Assembly (NCBI RefSeq): GCF_932526225.1
Contig: NC_064038.1
Location: forward strand, 7,625,070 to 7,689,069
Reading direction: 5' to 3'
Length of the DNA stretch: 64,000 nt
Origin: Nematostella vectensis
Taxonomy: Eukaryota > Cnidaria > Anthozoa > Actiniaria > Edwardsiidae
How positions within the stretch are numbered: the stretch's first letter is position 1; each line of letters starts with the position of its first letter. Positions 46,010-58,300 of this stretch are shown here, one piece after another. Position numbers and translations under genes: made by a program. The notes under the pieces were generated by a model, which was not told the DNA's origin, searched no databases, and saw only the letters and a program-made list of their open reading frames with translations.

Positions 46010-49000
46010 GAAATCGAAGATTGCAAATAGAATATGTATTGTATTCTCACAGTAATACAAGTAACAGTATCACGAATCTTTGATAGCTCCCCTGAATCAA
46101 AGTGATCTCCCATTAAAGCAAATTTTTGTATAGTTTTACTCCTCCTACTCGAACCTTCATGGAAAAGACAGAATCAATCTTAGAGAGACCAATTTACTGC
46201 AGACGTTTACTTGCAGTTTGTTTTGTTCCAGTGCAAAGTAATGCTCCTTATATGGCCTTTTACGTGAATAGCTCACACCCATTTTCACAAATTCCTTTTC
46301 CTTTCGCATGCTTTGCTTGTTCCAGTTAATTTTAATTAATTGCATTCGAAGTCAAAACTTAAATTGTTTACACCAAAAAGAGTAATTTCAGCCACAAGAC
46401 TTTTAGAACCCCCGTAATCATCAATCAATAGTAAAGACATATCTATATTATAAACATGCAACTATCCAGAAAGTAAATTTTCACTGGCTACGGAACTTTT
46501 AGCATTTTTTAATATAACTGATGTCATCGGGGGGCAATCGAGTGAAATAGAAAGAAGAATATCCTGCAGTTGTGGGACCACACTCCCTATCCTTAAGAAT
46601 TAATTTTACTTCACAAAACCCGAAAACTTAAAGTCCATATAACCTTTCAGAGTTGATAGACTTTGTCAATTCTTTATATTTTCATCTTCCAAATGGTATG
46701 TGGTTCGTATGGGCCCTATAAAACACGCGTTCGCGCGAATAACTCAAATCTGTAATATTGAGGTATTTTGGTCAACCTTCGAAAGAGACCACCCCAAAGA
46801 TAACTGGGTTAAGTGCCATTAGTTAGATACACCCTTGTTATTGTCTCATTTAAAATTGAAAACTTTTTGTGGGGCTTTTTTCATAACTCATTTAATAAAT
46901 TTTGCGCAAAGAAGAGAATCGAGTTTTCTACAAAGTGTAATCAATCTCCGTCACGATCAAACCCATTTTTGTTTCTCTGATTTCCATCAAAACTCGAGCT
47001 TTGACTGGCTACAAAAACTTTGAGCAAAATTTCAGCTCTTCCCAATGAAGGAGAAATATCTAAAATATATATAATTTAAAATATCTATAATCTAAAATTA
47101 CTTTTTGTTTTTTTTCCTTTGGCTCATTCAAATTATAAAACGTTCCAGGATTCATTTTTCTTGACGTCCGTAAACAAGCATCCAGTGAGAAAAAAAAAAT
47201 GATAATCATTACTTGATCTAATTTCTAAATCAAATAATTTTCTTTATCATTATCATGGGAGAATAACAACAATAAGACGTGTAAAATGGGTAAAAGCAAC
47301 TTTTTCTTAATAATTCATTCGAAGTTTTTAACGCTTGTGGCGAAGCTAAGCTCCTGTTGTGGTATGATCAATATAAGTGTTTACGAGACGCCATCTTTAA
47401 TCGTACTCCACCCTACTGGCCTTGTGGGTAAACACAGGGAGCTCAGCATCTACTAACTGGTCCCTTTACAATGTATTAAAGAGTGGGGCAATGCTAATAA
47501 TTTTAACCTTATTAAATAATAATCAAACCCTTTACGTTTCATTTTTTTTCCCTGGAGACAAATTCGACCTTAATTTTTACTGGCTATAAAATACAGAGAA
47601 GATTTTTATAAAATAACTGATGTCGTCAGGGGGTAATTTATTGAAGGAGAGAGTTCGGTTACGAAAACTTTGCGCAAATTTTCAAATAGCACTTCTTTCT
47701 AAAATCTTGAAAGACGTCAAAAGTCACTGCTTATAAGTCTAGGAATTTTCTGGGTTATAGAAACCGCGGAGTTTTCGTTCAAATGAATGTCTTTTCGCTT
47801 TATTAATTGACTATTGGCACAAATGAAGGCGTATCTTCTCGTAATAGCAGCAAAAGGTGTAATTTTTTTAAGATGCTAAACACATACTAATCAGAAACTA
47901 AACAGATACTAAACAGAAACTAATAGCAAGGAAGGGCGGTAATTGGTGATAACAAAAAATATTCAAAATTACCTATTTTCTGCATAGAATTAGAGAGTAC
48001 GGCTGGAAATACGTCAACATATTTATTTTACAGCGATTTTTCCGCTTTTTTGCGGATTTAGGCTAAATTTCTAGGCAATCCTACACATACACATAGTTTA
48101 ATACAACTGGATAAAAAATACGGTGGAGTGGATTTGTTTGTATTAATATCAGCTGGTTAGGAAAAAAATTTCTTTCTTTTCTTTTTTTTTTTTTTTTTTT
48201 TCGTTTCAACGGGTAAGAAACTTGTCCAAAAAATTATGCAGATCTCAAAAGGAAAAAAAATCCTTCGGATGTCTTTCGGATGATTTGATTTTATCTCAGT
48301 CAATTCGAGTCCATTTTATATTTAACTCTAAATTAATTTTGCGATGTAGCGCAGTTGCTGTAGTTGATGTAGCTAGCGTGACTTCCAAGCGTGACTTCCA
48401 CTTGTGTGGTCTTCAATGTCGACAACATTCATTATGTCGGCGCCAAAAAGTACAAAAGTAAACTTTTGCTGTTTAAAAATCAAGCGATAACTTGGCGCTT
48501 AATCAGTATATAAACATTTCAGGAATGTATATTATAGCTATTTTCTTTTGTATTGCATAGAAATTTGCGAGCGCCTAAACCAGAAAAACAACAAGAAACA
48601 AGAAACCAGACAAAATAGTTTAATCAGACACAGTATAGGATCTACACAAATTACAGAAGTTGCTGTAAATAATTTAAGAAACCATAATTATAATGCCTTT
48701 CCATCGATTCTAGCTGATTTTACTAGGTAAATAGCTATTTTTATTATTTTCATTTTATATGAAGTACCCCCTGAGAGTTTTTAGTATCTGTTTAGTATCT
48801 GGGGGATTAGTATCTAGGATCACCGCGGTGTAACAGAATTGAGAAAAAAGTGCCCTTGTCAGTTACTTCTTTGTTGTTGTTCTCATTTGGTACTGGAAAA
48901 CAATATTATGGCGAAGAAATCTTGAAATAACTATTTGAATACAAAGGTAACTCTTGATTTGAGAGACTCCATCAAAGCAATTGTGAAATCATCAGCAAAC

Positions 49001-50489
49001 CAGCCGATGGAAAAAAGCGTTTTGTTGAACGTCCATATAGATTATCATTCATATTGAAATTAAATGTATTCTACTTCAAACAACGTTTGCACTTACCGGT
49101 GAGATATAAATGTTGTTCTCACTTTCTCTATCATCATTATGGGAAAATAATGTCACTAATACGTATGGGTAAAAGCAACCTCTTTATAATTCATTTGATT
49201 TTTTTTAACAGGCGAAAGTTATCCCACAAATGTATTCAAGTGCAGGGACAACGCTACTAAATTTAACCGAATTCCATGATAATCCAACCCTTTTCGTTTC
49301 ATTTATTTCTCTCGAGACGAATTCGAGCCAACTTTCGACTGGCTATAATATATAGATTTAGGCACTGCCTAAAAGCGGAGCCCGCATTGAACACTTTTTG
49401 TGTTGACTGATTGATGTAGTTTTAGGAGAGCTAGGGGTCTAGGATCCTGCTCTCCTCATCTTTACAATAGATTTTTTAATGAGATTAAAAATACCAAAGT
49501 TTATTACAGCTTATAGTAACAAAATGGATCCAGCCATCATTTAATAATATAAATTATGCGGTAGATTAAAATACACAATTCCTGGTGTTACTATGGCTGT
49601 CAAAGTTGTCAAGAGTCTAATGGTCAATTGTTATGTTCCTTCATAGTAGAATATCAATTGTAAATATTGTTTTAATACAAACAATATTCTTACAAGCGTT
49701 GCCCTTGTGAAGAATATGTCATGGATGTAACTACATTCCAAAGATCCCCAAAAATATAGTCAGTTTAGATGCCATATACTGTAATTTTTATGTATCGATT
49801 AAGTGGCGATTCATTAAACTGATTATTCAGAAATGTTTGTAAATTAAAATCCACAAATATATCTCCTTTCATGCATTACATTGGTGCACACACCTTTTAC
49901 CATATAATGGCCTGTTGTTGGTTGCCTACTCCAAAATAAATGCAATGTAGAAAAACATATTTGCTACGGAAGCAAATTCTAAAAAAAAAATACATCTAAG
50001 TCATCACTGACAGCTTGCTAATGCTAACTTTTAATTTCAAACCCAACCAGTTAATTAATCTAGGTTTGGGGTAGAGAGGAAACAGCAAAGAATATCTATT
50101 GCTTAAAAAATTAGTTAACGGGGAGAGGAAAACAAAAGAAATTGACTCCACTTGAAAGGTTTGGTAAAGAAATATAACAATAATGGGAATAATTATTTTA
50201 AGCAGTCTCTTGATATTTCCCTTTTTCCAATTTCTTAAGGTTGATATAAAACTGTTTTCTTTACAGATTTATTATATTATATAAAAGCACAAGGTTGTTG
50301 CTAGTATCTCACCCTTAAAAAGACTTCAGCTCATAAAAGTTCTGTTAATGTACATTTGTAACAAAGCTACATTCTGACAAGCTTTGTCCTTGCAAAGAAC
50401 AAGTAATGGGTGTAACAGCATTCCAAAGATAGGATAATTGGACAATGTTTAGTCTATGGCTTCTAAATTAGATGCCATACTGAAGTTTT
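46010..50489. other. AT-rich intergenic or upstream region
   Basis: Homology between the two PAN copies fades upstream of about 46010. The rest is AT-rich with diverged copies of the 40-44 kb repeats (46835-47040, 48840-49250), a T run at 48183-48202, and a candidate inverted-repeat element at 47877-48816. No splice-supported coding exon was found. Confidence 0.5.
47877..48816. mobile_element. Candidate element bounded by inverted ACTAAACAGATACTAAA motifs
   Basis: ATACTAATCAGAAACTAAAC plus AGATACTAAACAG at 47885-47920 is inverted at about 48779-48820 (TTTTAGTATCTGTTTAGTAT, then a GATTAGTATC). Repeated subterminal GATACTAA motifs suggest a transposase-binding arrangement, but the boundaries and target duplication are unresolved. 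Confidence 0.35.
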
Positions 50490-51365
50490 CATAGTAGGTC
50501 ATTGATAGTAGGGTGGGGTCTGTAGGTCATTGATGGTAGGTCATTCATAGTAGTTCATTCATGGTAGGGTGGGTTTGTAGGTCATTCATAGTAGTTCATT
50601 CATAGTAGGGTTGGTTTGTAGGTCATTCATAGTAGTTCATTCATAGTAGGGTTGGTTTGTAGGTCATTCATAGTAGTTCATTCATGGTAGGGTGGGTTTG
50701 TAGTTCATTCATGGTAGAGTGGGTTTGTAGTTCATTCATGGTAGGGTGGGTTTGTAGTTCATTCATAGTAGGTCATTGATAGTAGGGTTGGTTTGTAGGT
50801 CATTTATAGAAGTTCATTCATAGTAGGGTTGGTTTGTAGGTCATTCATAGTAGTTCATTCATAGTAGGGTTGGTTTGTAGGTCATTCATAGTTGTTCATT
50901 CATAGTAGGGTTGGTTTGTAGGTCATTTATAGTAGTTCATTCATAGTAGGGTTGGTTTGTAGGTCATTCATAGTAGTTCATTCATAGTAGGGTTGGTTTG
51001 TAGGGCATTCATAGTAGTTCATTCATAGTAGGGTTGGTTTGTAGGGCATTCATAGTAGTTCATTCATAGTAGGGTTGGTTTGTAGGTCATTCATAGTAGT
51101 TCATTCATAGTAGGATTGGTTTGTAGGTCATTCATAGTAGTTCATTCATAGTAGGGTTGGTTTGTAGGTCATTCATAGTAGTTCATTGATAGTAGGGTTG
51201 GTTTGTAGGTCATTTATAGAAGTTCATTCATAGTAGGGTTGGTTTGTAGGTCATTCATAGTAGTTCATTCATAGTAGGGTTGGTTTGTAGGTCATTCATA
51301 GTAGTTCATTCATAGTAGGGTTGGTTTGTAGGTCATTCATAGTACGGTGGGGTTTGTACGTCAAA
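50490..51365. repeat. 41-bp minisatellite
   Basis: About 20 copies of a unit built from GTAGGTCATTCATAGTAGTT, CATTCATAGTAGG and GTTGGTTT. It contains an internal half-repeat of CATTCATAGTAG. Early units are more variable than later ones. Confidence 0.95.
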
Positions 51366-51487
51366 TACACATCAACAAAGTATTACCAAAATGTTATTTT
51401 ATTTATGTGACAGTAAACTGCTTACAATGTTAATTTTTTTTAAATACTGAGCATAGCTTGACTAAGCTGATAAATAACTCGAAATGC

Positions 51488-51738
51488 TAAAGCCGCATTG
51501 TCACCAGTTTACTTCCGGTCGATTACGTTACAATCTCTAATGATTTTTAACGGAAAACGCGAAAAATATTTCAAAATATTGAAAGCAGTGTGTATATTGC
51601 CAGTTTCTTCGAGGATGTGATTGATAATTTAGAGCGGATGGCATGTTAAATATCACGGATTCTAATAGATTCTTATGTCTTTAACGGTTGAGGTTTCCGT
51701 CGGACCTCCGGAAGTGAACTGGTGACAATGCGGCTTTA
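51488..51738. mobile_element. TA-flanked MITE, intact copy
   Basis: Body 51490-51736 (247 bp) flanked by TA. Terminal inverted repeats AAGCCGCATTGTCACCAGTT then TACTTCCGG, about 30 bp with one mismatch. A Tc1/mariner-type target duplication. The same family occurs at 51835-52028, 53574-53803 and, as a fragment, at 38508-38640. Confidence 0.85.
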
Positions 51739-51834
51739 AAAACGCGAAATTACGTTAAACATTTAACTTACCCCTTTTTGACTATTTAAATCTTGAACAG
51801 TTGTGTTTGAGACGGAATCCATCGTCGAAATTCA

Positions 51835-52028
51835 AAGCGGCAATGTCACCAGTTTACTTCCGGTCTATTCCATAACCATCTCTGAATATTTTCAACGAAA
51901 AACGCGAAAAAAAATTTCAAAATGTAAAAGCGGGGTGTCTATTGGAAGTTTCTTTGAGGATGTGACTTATAATTTAAAGCGGAGGTTTAGGTCTGCCCTA
52001 TGGAAGTTAACTGGTGCGATTGCCGTTT
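51835..52028. mobile_element. TA-type MITE, second copy
   Basis: Starts AAGCGGCAATGTCACCAGTT and ends GGAAGTTAACTGGTGCGATTG then CCGTTTTA. Internally deleted relative to 51490-51736. The left TA is changed to CA. Confidence 0.75.
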
Positions 52029-52109
52029 TAAGTCGAGACTCATAAAGAGACAATATACCAAGATGACTAGCTATTACCCAAACTTAGTTAACATGCTACC
52101 TCGCGGTCA

Positions 52110-52322
52110 TCAGAGCTCTTCATGCGTAGAACCTGGATGTCCTTCCTCGGTTGATTCCTCCTCGCGTTCTTCTGCTTCTTCTGTCTCTCCTTCAGGCTCT
52201 GCCTCGTTCTCACCGGGTTCTCCACCATTAACCTCGGGATCTTCTTCTTCTTCCTCTTGCCTGGGATCCAGGTAGGCGTCATTAGACAAGTCAACATCAG
52301 GCGCATCTTCGACTTGGTCACG
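52110..52322 (-). CDS. EF-hand gene terminal exon: acidic tail and HEEL
   Basis: Acceptor ACTCCTCCGCAG, phase 0, 70 codons and TGA at 52110-52112. Starts RDQVEDAPDVDLSNDAYLDP, is Glu-rich throughout and ends GSTHEEL. Confidence 0.85.
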   Translation of the reverse strand, partial: RDQVEDAPDVDLSNDAYLDPRQEEEEEDPEVNGGEPGENEAEPEGETEEAEEREEESTEEGHPGSTHEEL

Positions 52323-55300
52323 CTGCGGAGGAGTAAGAAATAATTTAGTTACCCGCTACTTAGGTCTTATCCGAGAGACTGGTAACAAATGAGTAAGCTC
52401 AACCCGCTTATAATAGCAAAGTCATAACCAGACCTCACGGTCCCAGAAAGGTTTCGAAGTTGGGCCACAGCCGTTAGCGGTAGGCAAGCTTTGTTATAAC
52501 ATCATCATCATCGTCATCCTATTCTTCATAATCCTCATCATATTCTTCTTCTTCATCATCGTCATCATTATCATCATCATAATCATCATCACCATATGTT
52601 TCTTCAGTCATATTCATCATCATCATCATATTCTTCATCATCATTATTATCCTATTCATCATCATTATCATATTCTTCATCATCACCATATTCTTCATCA
52701 TCATCATATTCTTCATTATCGTTATCATCGTCCTATTCTTCTTCATCATGTTCATTATCATCGTCATCATCATCAATCAGTTGATTGGAATAGTTATCAT
52801 GGACAGTTTAATCATACTTGTTCATCATACCACTGTAATTTCACAATTCTAATTTTATATAACGGGGTGTTGCACAGATCGCTTTTTATTTAAATATGTG
52901 GTGAATTTGAAAAATGTGAATATCATCTGTTTATTTGTTATAATACTTATTATATAAAAGACAAGGCTCGCATACTTCACCTAGATGCAGGTGCTTTCGG
53001 TGGTGTTTCTATCGCAAAAATCAAAATTGAATGATCGTACCCGCCATCTTGGATTTTGAGCAAAAAATAAGAAACGAGGGGGAGTGGTGGGGTATCTTAT
53101 TTTTGCTCAAAATCCAAGATGGCGGCTACGGTCGCTTGAGGCTGGCTTTCTTGCTGTTTTTTTTTTAGCAATAAAAACACCGTCAAACGCCTGTATCCAG
53201 GCACACATACTCGATCACCAGCGTAGTCGCTCCATACAAAGTACGGCTCCAGGGCTTTCTTCTTATTACTCTTGAACTCCTCCCTCGTCATAACATCATC
53301 GCCATCAGAATCCAGTACCTTGAACAACTAAAGCAACAACAAAATCAAATAAAGCCTGGTTTCCGTACAGTCGTAACAGTCTAAGCGTCGTAACAGTCGT
53401 CTCCGGTTGCCCACCCCCCCCCCCCCCCCCCCCCCCAAGGTGAACACACGACTCGCGAAGGTTACCGGCCGCAGAATTCTGAAATATTAGCCCCTTTAAC
53501 TGCCCATGGCGATAGGTAATGAAGTTTTTGCAGAATGCTGTTACGACTTTACGACTACAGAAATCCAGGCTTAACGCCGCGCTGTCACCAATTTACTTCC
53601 GGTCGATTATGTAACAATCTCCGATGATTTTTAACTGAAAACGCGAAAGATATTTCAGAATTGTGAAAGCAGTGTGTCTGTTGGGAGTTTCTTTGCGGAT
53701 GTGACTGATAATTTAAAGCGGATGGCCTGTTAAACAGTGCGGATTCTAATAGATTCTTTTGTAGCGATTCTTTTGTAGTAAAGTATTAGTGATCGCAACC
53801 GCTTTAAATATATCTGTTAAAAGGAGTTTCAAGGTTTTTACATTGTTATAATTATTATTACAAAATCCATCAAATAACGTTATTGCCCGAAAAGGCCGCG
53901 GCGTGTATTCAAATTGTCCACGGCGAGGCGCTAATTCGGGGGAGGCCCTCATTCGAGCAATAAGGAATAGAGTATATATGTGACGACTCACGCGAAAACG
54001 TACCTTAGAGCTTCTCAATTCCGCGAATTAACCCGCGAAACGGGCGCGAGCGTTCCGCGAAACGGGCGCGAGCATTCCGCGAAATAAGCGCAAGCATTCC
54101 GCGAGATAAGCGCGAGAATTCCGCGAGATGGGCGCCAGCTTTCCGCGAGATAGGCGCGAGCGTTCCGCGAGATGGGCGCCAGCTTTCCGCGAGATAGGCG
54201 CGAGAGTTCCGCGAGTCAGGCGCGAGCTTTTGCAAAACGGGCGCGAGCCTTTCGTTGTTGAGTCACGAGCACATAACGTAACAATCGGCAAAAGGGCTGA
54301 ATCTTGAATCTTTTGATTTCCAAAGTCGGTGAAACGCGATAGACATCTACTGTGGTCTATTCGAGCAATAAGGAATAGAGTATATATATATTATAGGAAT
54401 GAAATTACTAACCTTGTTGGCAAACAACTCTGAACCAAACAACTACAAAAAAGAAGACAAGATTCTATAGTAAGTGAATACCTTTCTACCGCCAAGGGCA
54501 TAAAAAGACTAACTTAGAAACTAATTGGTTTTAAATACCCATAGATACACAATTCACACGCATTTATTAAAACAAGGTGAAAAATGATCAGTTACAAACA
54601 AACAAGAAGTGTACATGCCGAAGGTTTCTGTGCTCTTTGTTATAGTGTTTCCCATCTTTTCTTGGTTACGGTATTTAAACTTTGGGTCACAGGTATCAAA
54701 CAGGTCCTTTAAGTATGTGAAAAAGTGATCATTGAGAGGCTTAGGCCTAGTTTAAACGCCACCTCTTAGGGTTAATATATCCTTCGAACACACAAAAAGT
54801 GCTATCCCTTATGGTTAAAATTGATTTTGCAGACGATTAACCCCGGGGTGCCCCATTTTGCTTAATTTTCTCGCGTACATAACTTCCTTATTTTCGCGAT
54901 TTCAAAAAAAAAATCGCTAACTTAAAGACCCGCGAAAAAAAAAAGACCGCGAAGATCCGGAAGAAGAAGAACGAGGAAGAGGACAACGATATAAATATCA
55001 CAAAGATGGGCTATTTAAGCTAAAACCACTGAGTGAACGCCTGCGAGCAAGGGGCTTGGCAACAAAGAGTACATACTGGTGAATCCATGTAACGTCTAAC
55101 AAATGTATCTTTCTTCATCTGCTTTTCCGCCTTTAAGATGCCCTTAATAGTTTCTCTAAAAACAAAGCGAACATATTGAATTAGGAAAGGGCAAAATCAG
55201 TAACATATCATCTTATTAATATTTATTAAATAACAATATTTTATTACTATAGTATTGATAGATTATTACCATGGAAGAGCAGAATTGGAAACATCTTTTA

Positions 55301-58300
55301 TGCTACAAGGCAACTGTCATTGCTTCACTAGGCAACCGTCTACTAGGCAACCGTCTACTAGGCAAGAGTCTGCTAGGCAACCGTCTACTAGGCAAGCGTC
55401 TACTAGGCAACCTTCCACTAGGCAAGGGGCTGCAAGCCTTTGCTAGGCAAGCATTTACAGGGCAACCATCCACTAGGCAAGCGTCTTCTAGGCAACCGTC
55501 CACTAGGCAACTATCTACAGGGCAAGCGTCCACTAGGCAACCGTCTACTAGGCAAGCATCCACTAGGCAAGCGTCCACTAGGCAAGGGGCCGCAAGCGTC
55601 TGCTAGGCAAGCGTCTACAGGGCAACCATCTACTAGGCAAGCATCCACTAGGCAACTGTCTACTAGGCAACTATCAACAGGGCAAGCGTCCACTAGGCAA
55701 CCGTCGACTAGGCAAGCGTCCACTAGGCAACCGTCCACTAGGCAACCGTCGACTAGGCAAGCGTCCACTAGGCAAGGGGCCACTAGGCAACTGCCTACTA
55801 GGCAAGGGGCCACTAGGCAACTGCCTACTAGGCAAGCGTCCACTTGGGAACCTCCTACTAGGCAAGCGTCCACTAGGCAAGCGTCTACTATGCAAGCGTC
55901 CACAAGGCAACCGGCTACTATGCAAGCGTCTACTAGGCAACCAACTACTAGGCAAGCGTCCACTAGGCAACCATCTACTAGGCAAGCATCCACTAGGCAA
56001 CTGTCTGCTAGGCAACCACCTACTAGGCAACGGTCTACTAGGCAACCGTCCACTAGGCAAGCGTCTACTAGGCAACCGTCCACTAGGCAACCGTCTACTA
56101 GGCAACCGTCTACTAGGCAAGCGTCCACTAGGCAAGCGCCCACTAGGCAAGCGTCTACTAGGCAAGCGTCGACTAGGCAACCGTCTACTAGGCAACCGTC
56201 TACTAGGCAAGCGTCCACTAGGCAAGCGTCTACTAGGCAAGTGTCGACTAGGCAACCGCCTACTAGGCAACCGTCTACTAGGCAAGCGTCCACTAGGCAA
56301 GCGTCTACTAGGCAAGCGTCGACTAGGCAAGCGTTCACTAGGCAACCGTCTACTAGGCAACCGTCGACGAGGCAACCGTCTACTAGGCAAGCGTCTACTA
56401 GGCAACCGTCTACTAGGCAAGCGTCCACTAGGCAACCTCCTACTAGGCATCCGTCTACTAGGCAAGCGTCTACTAGGCAAGCGTCTACTAGGCAACCGTC
56501 TACTAGGCAACCGTCCACTAGGCAACCATCTACTAGGCAAGCGTCCACTAGGCAACCGTCTACTAGGCAAGCATCCGATAGGCAAGCGTCTACTAGGAAA
56601 GCATCCACTAGGCAAGCGTCTACTAGGCAACCGTCTACTATGCAAGCATCCGATAGGCAAGCGTCTACTAGGAAAGCATCCACTAGGCAAGCGTCTACTA
56701 GGCAACCGTCTACTATGCAAGCATCCACTAGGAAACCGTCTACTAGGCAAGCGTCCACTAGGCAACCGTCTACTAGGCAAGCATCCACTAGGCAAGCATC
56801 CACTAGGCAAGCGTCTACTAGGCGAGCGTCCACTAGGCAACTGTCTACTAGGCAAGCATCCACTAGGCAACCGTCTACTAGGCAAGCGTCTACTAGGCAA
56901 ACGTCTACTAGGCAAGCGTCTACTAGGCAAGCATCCACTAGGCAAGCGTCCACTAGGCAACCGTCGACTAGGCAAGCGTCCACTAGGCAACCGTCCACTA
57001 GGCAACCGTCGACTAGGCAAGCATCCACTAGGCAAGCGTCCACTAGGCAAGGGGCCACTAGGCAACTGCCTACTAGGCAAGGGGCCACTAGGCAACTGCC
57101 TACTAGGCAAGCGTCCACTTGGGAACCTCCTACTAGGCAAGCGTCCACTAGGCAAGCGTCTACTATGCAAGCGTCCACAAGGCAACCGGCTACTATGCAA
57201 GCGTCTACTAGGCAACCAACTACTAGGCAAGCGTCCACTAGGCAACCATCTACTAGGCAAGCATCCACTAGGCAACTGTCTGCTAGGCAACCACCTACTA
57301 GGCAATGGTCTACTAGGCAACCGTCCACTAGGCAAGCGTCTACTAGGCAACCGTCCACTAGGCAACCGTCTACTAGGCAACCGTCTACTAGGCAACCGTC
57401 TACTAGGCAAGCGTCCACTAGGCAAGCGCCCACTAGGCAAGCGTTTACTAGGCAAGCGTCGACTAGGCAACCGTCTACTAGGCAACCGTCTACTAGGCAA
57501 GCGTCCACTAGGCAAGCGTCTACTAGGCAAGCGTCGACTAGGCAACCGCCTACTAGGCAACCGTCTACTAGGCAAGCGTCCACTAGGCAAGCGTCTACTA
57601 GGCAAGCGTCGACTAGGCAAGCGTTTACTAGGCAACCGTCTACTAGGCAACCGTCGACGAGGCAACCGTCTACTAGGCAAGCGTCTACTAGGCAACCGTC
57701 TACTAGGCAAGCGTCCACTAGGCAACCTCCTACTAGGCATCCGTCTACTAGGCAAGCGTCTACTAGGCAAGCGTCTACTAGGCAACCGTCTACTAGGCAA
57801 CCGTCCACTAGGCAACCATCTACTAGGCAAGCGTCCACTAGGCAACCGTCTACTAGGCAAGCATCCGATAGGCAAGCGTCTACTAGGAAAGCATCCACTA
57901 GGCAAGCGTCTACTAGGCAACCGTCTACTATGCAAGCATCCACTAGGAAACCGTCTACTAGGCAAGAGTCCACTAGGCAACCGTCTACTAGGCAAGCATC
58001 CACTAGGCAAGCGTCTACTAGGCAACCATCTACTAGGCAAGGGTATACTAGGCAACTGTCCACTAGGCAAGCGTCTACTAGGCGAGCGTCCACTAGGCAA
58101 CTGTCTACTAGGCAAGCATCCACTAGGCAACCGTCTACTAGGCAAGCGTCTACTAGGCAAACGTCTACTAGGCAAGCGTCTACTAGGCAAGCATCCACTA
58201 GGCAAGTGTCTACTAGGCAAGCGTCTACTAGGCAACCATCTACTAGGCAAGCATCCACTAGGCAAGCGTCTACTAGGCAAGCGTCCACTAGGCAAGCGTC

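Noticed and set aside
52519-52784. Met/Asp-rich and Ser-rich frames
   Set aside because: Translation of an imperfect trinucleotide microsatellite.
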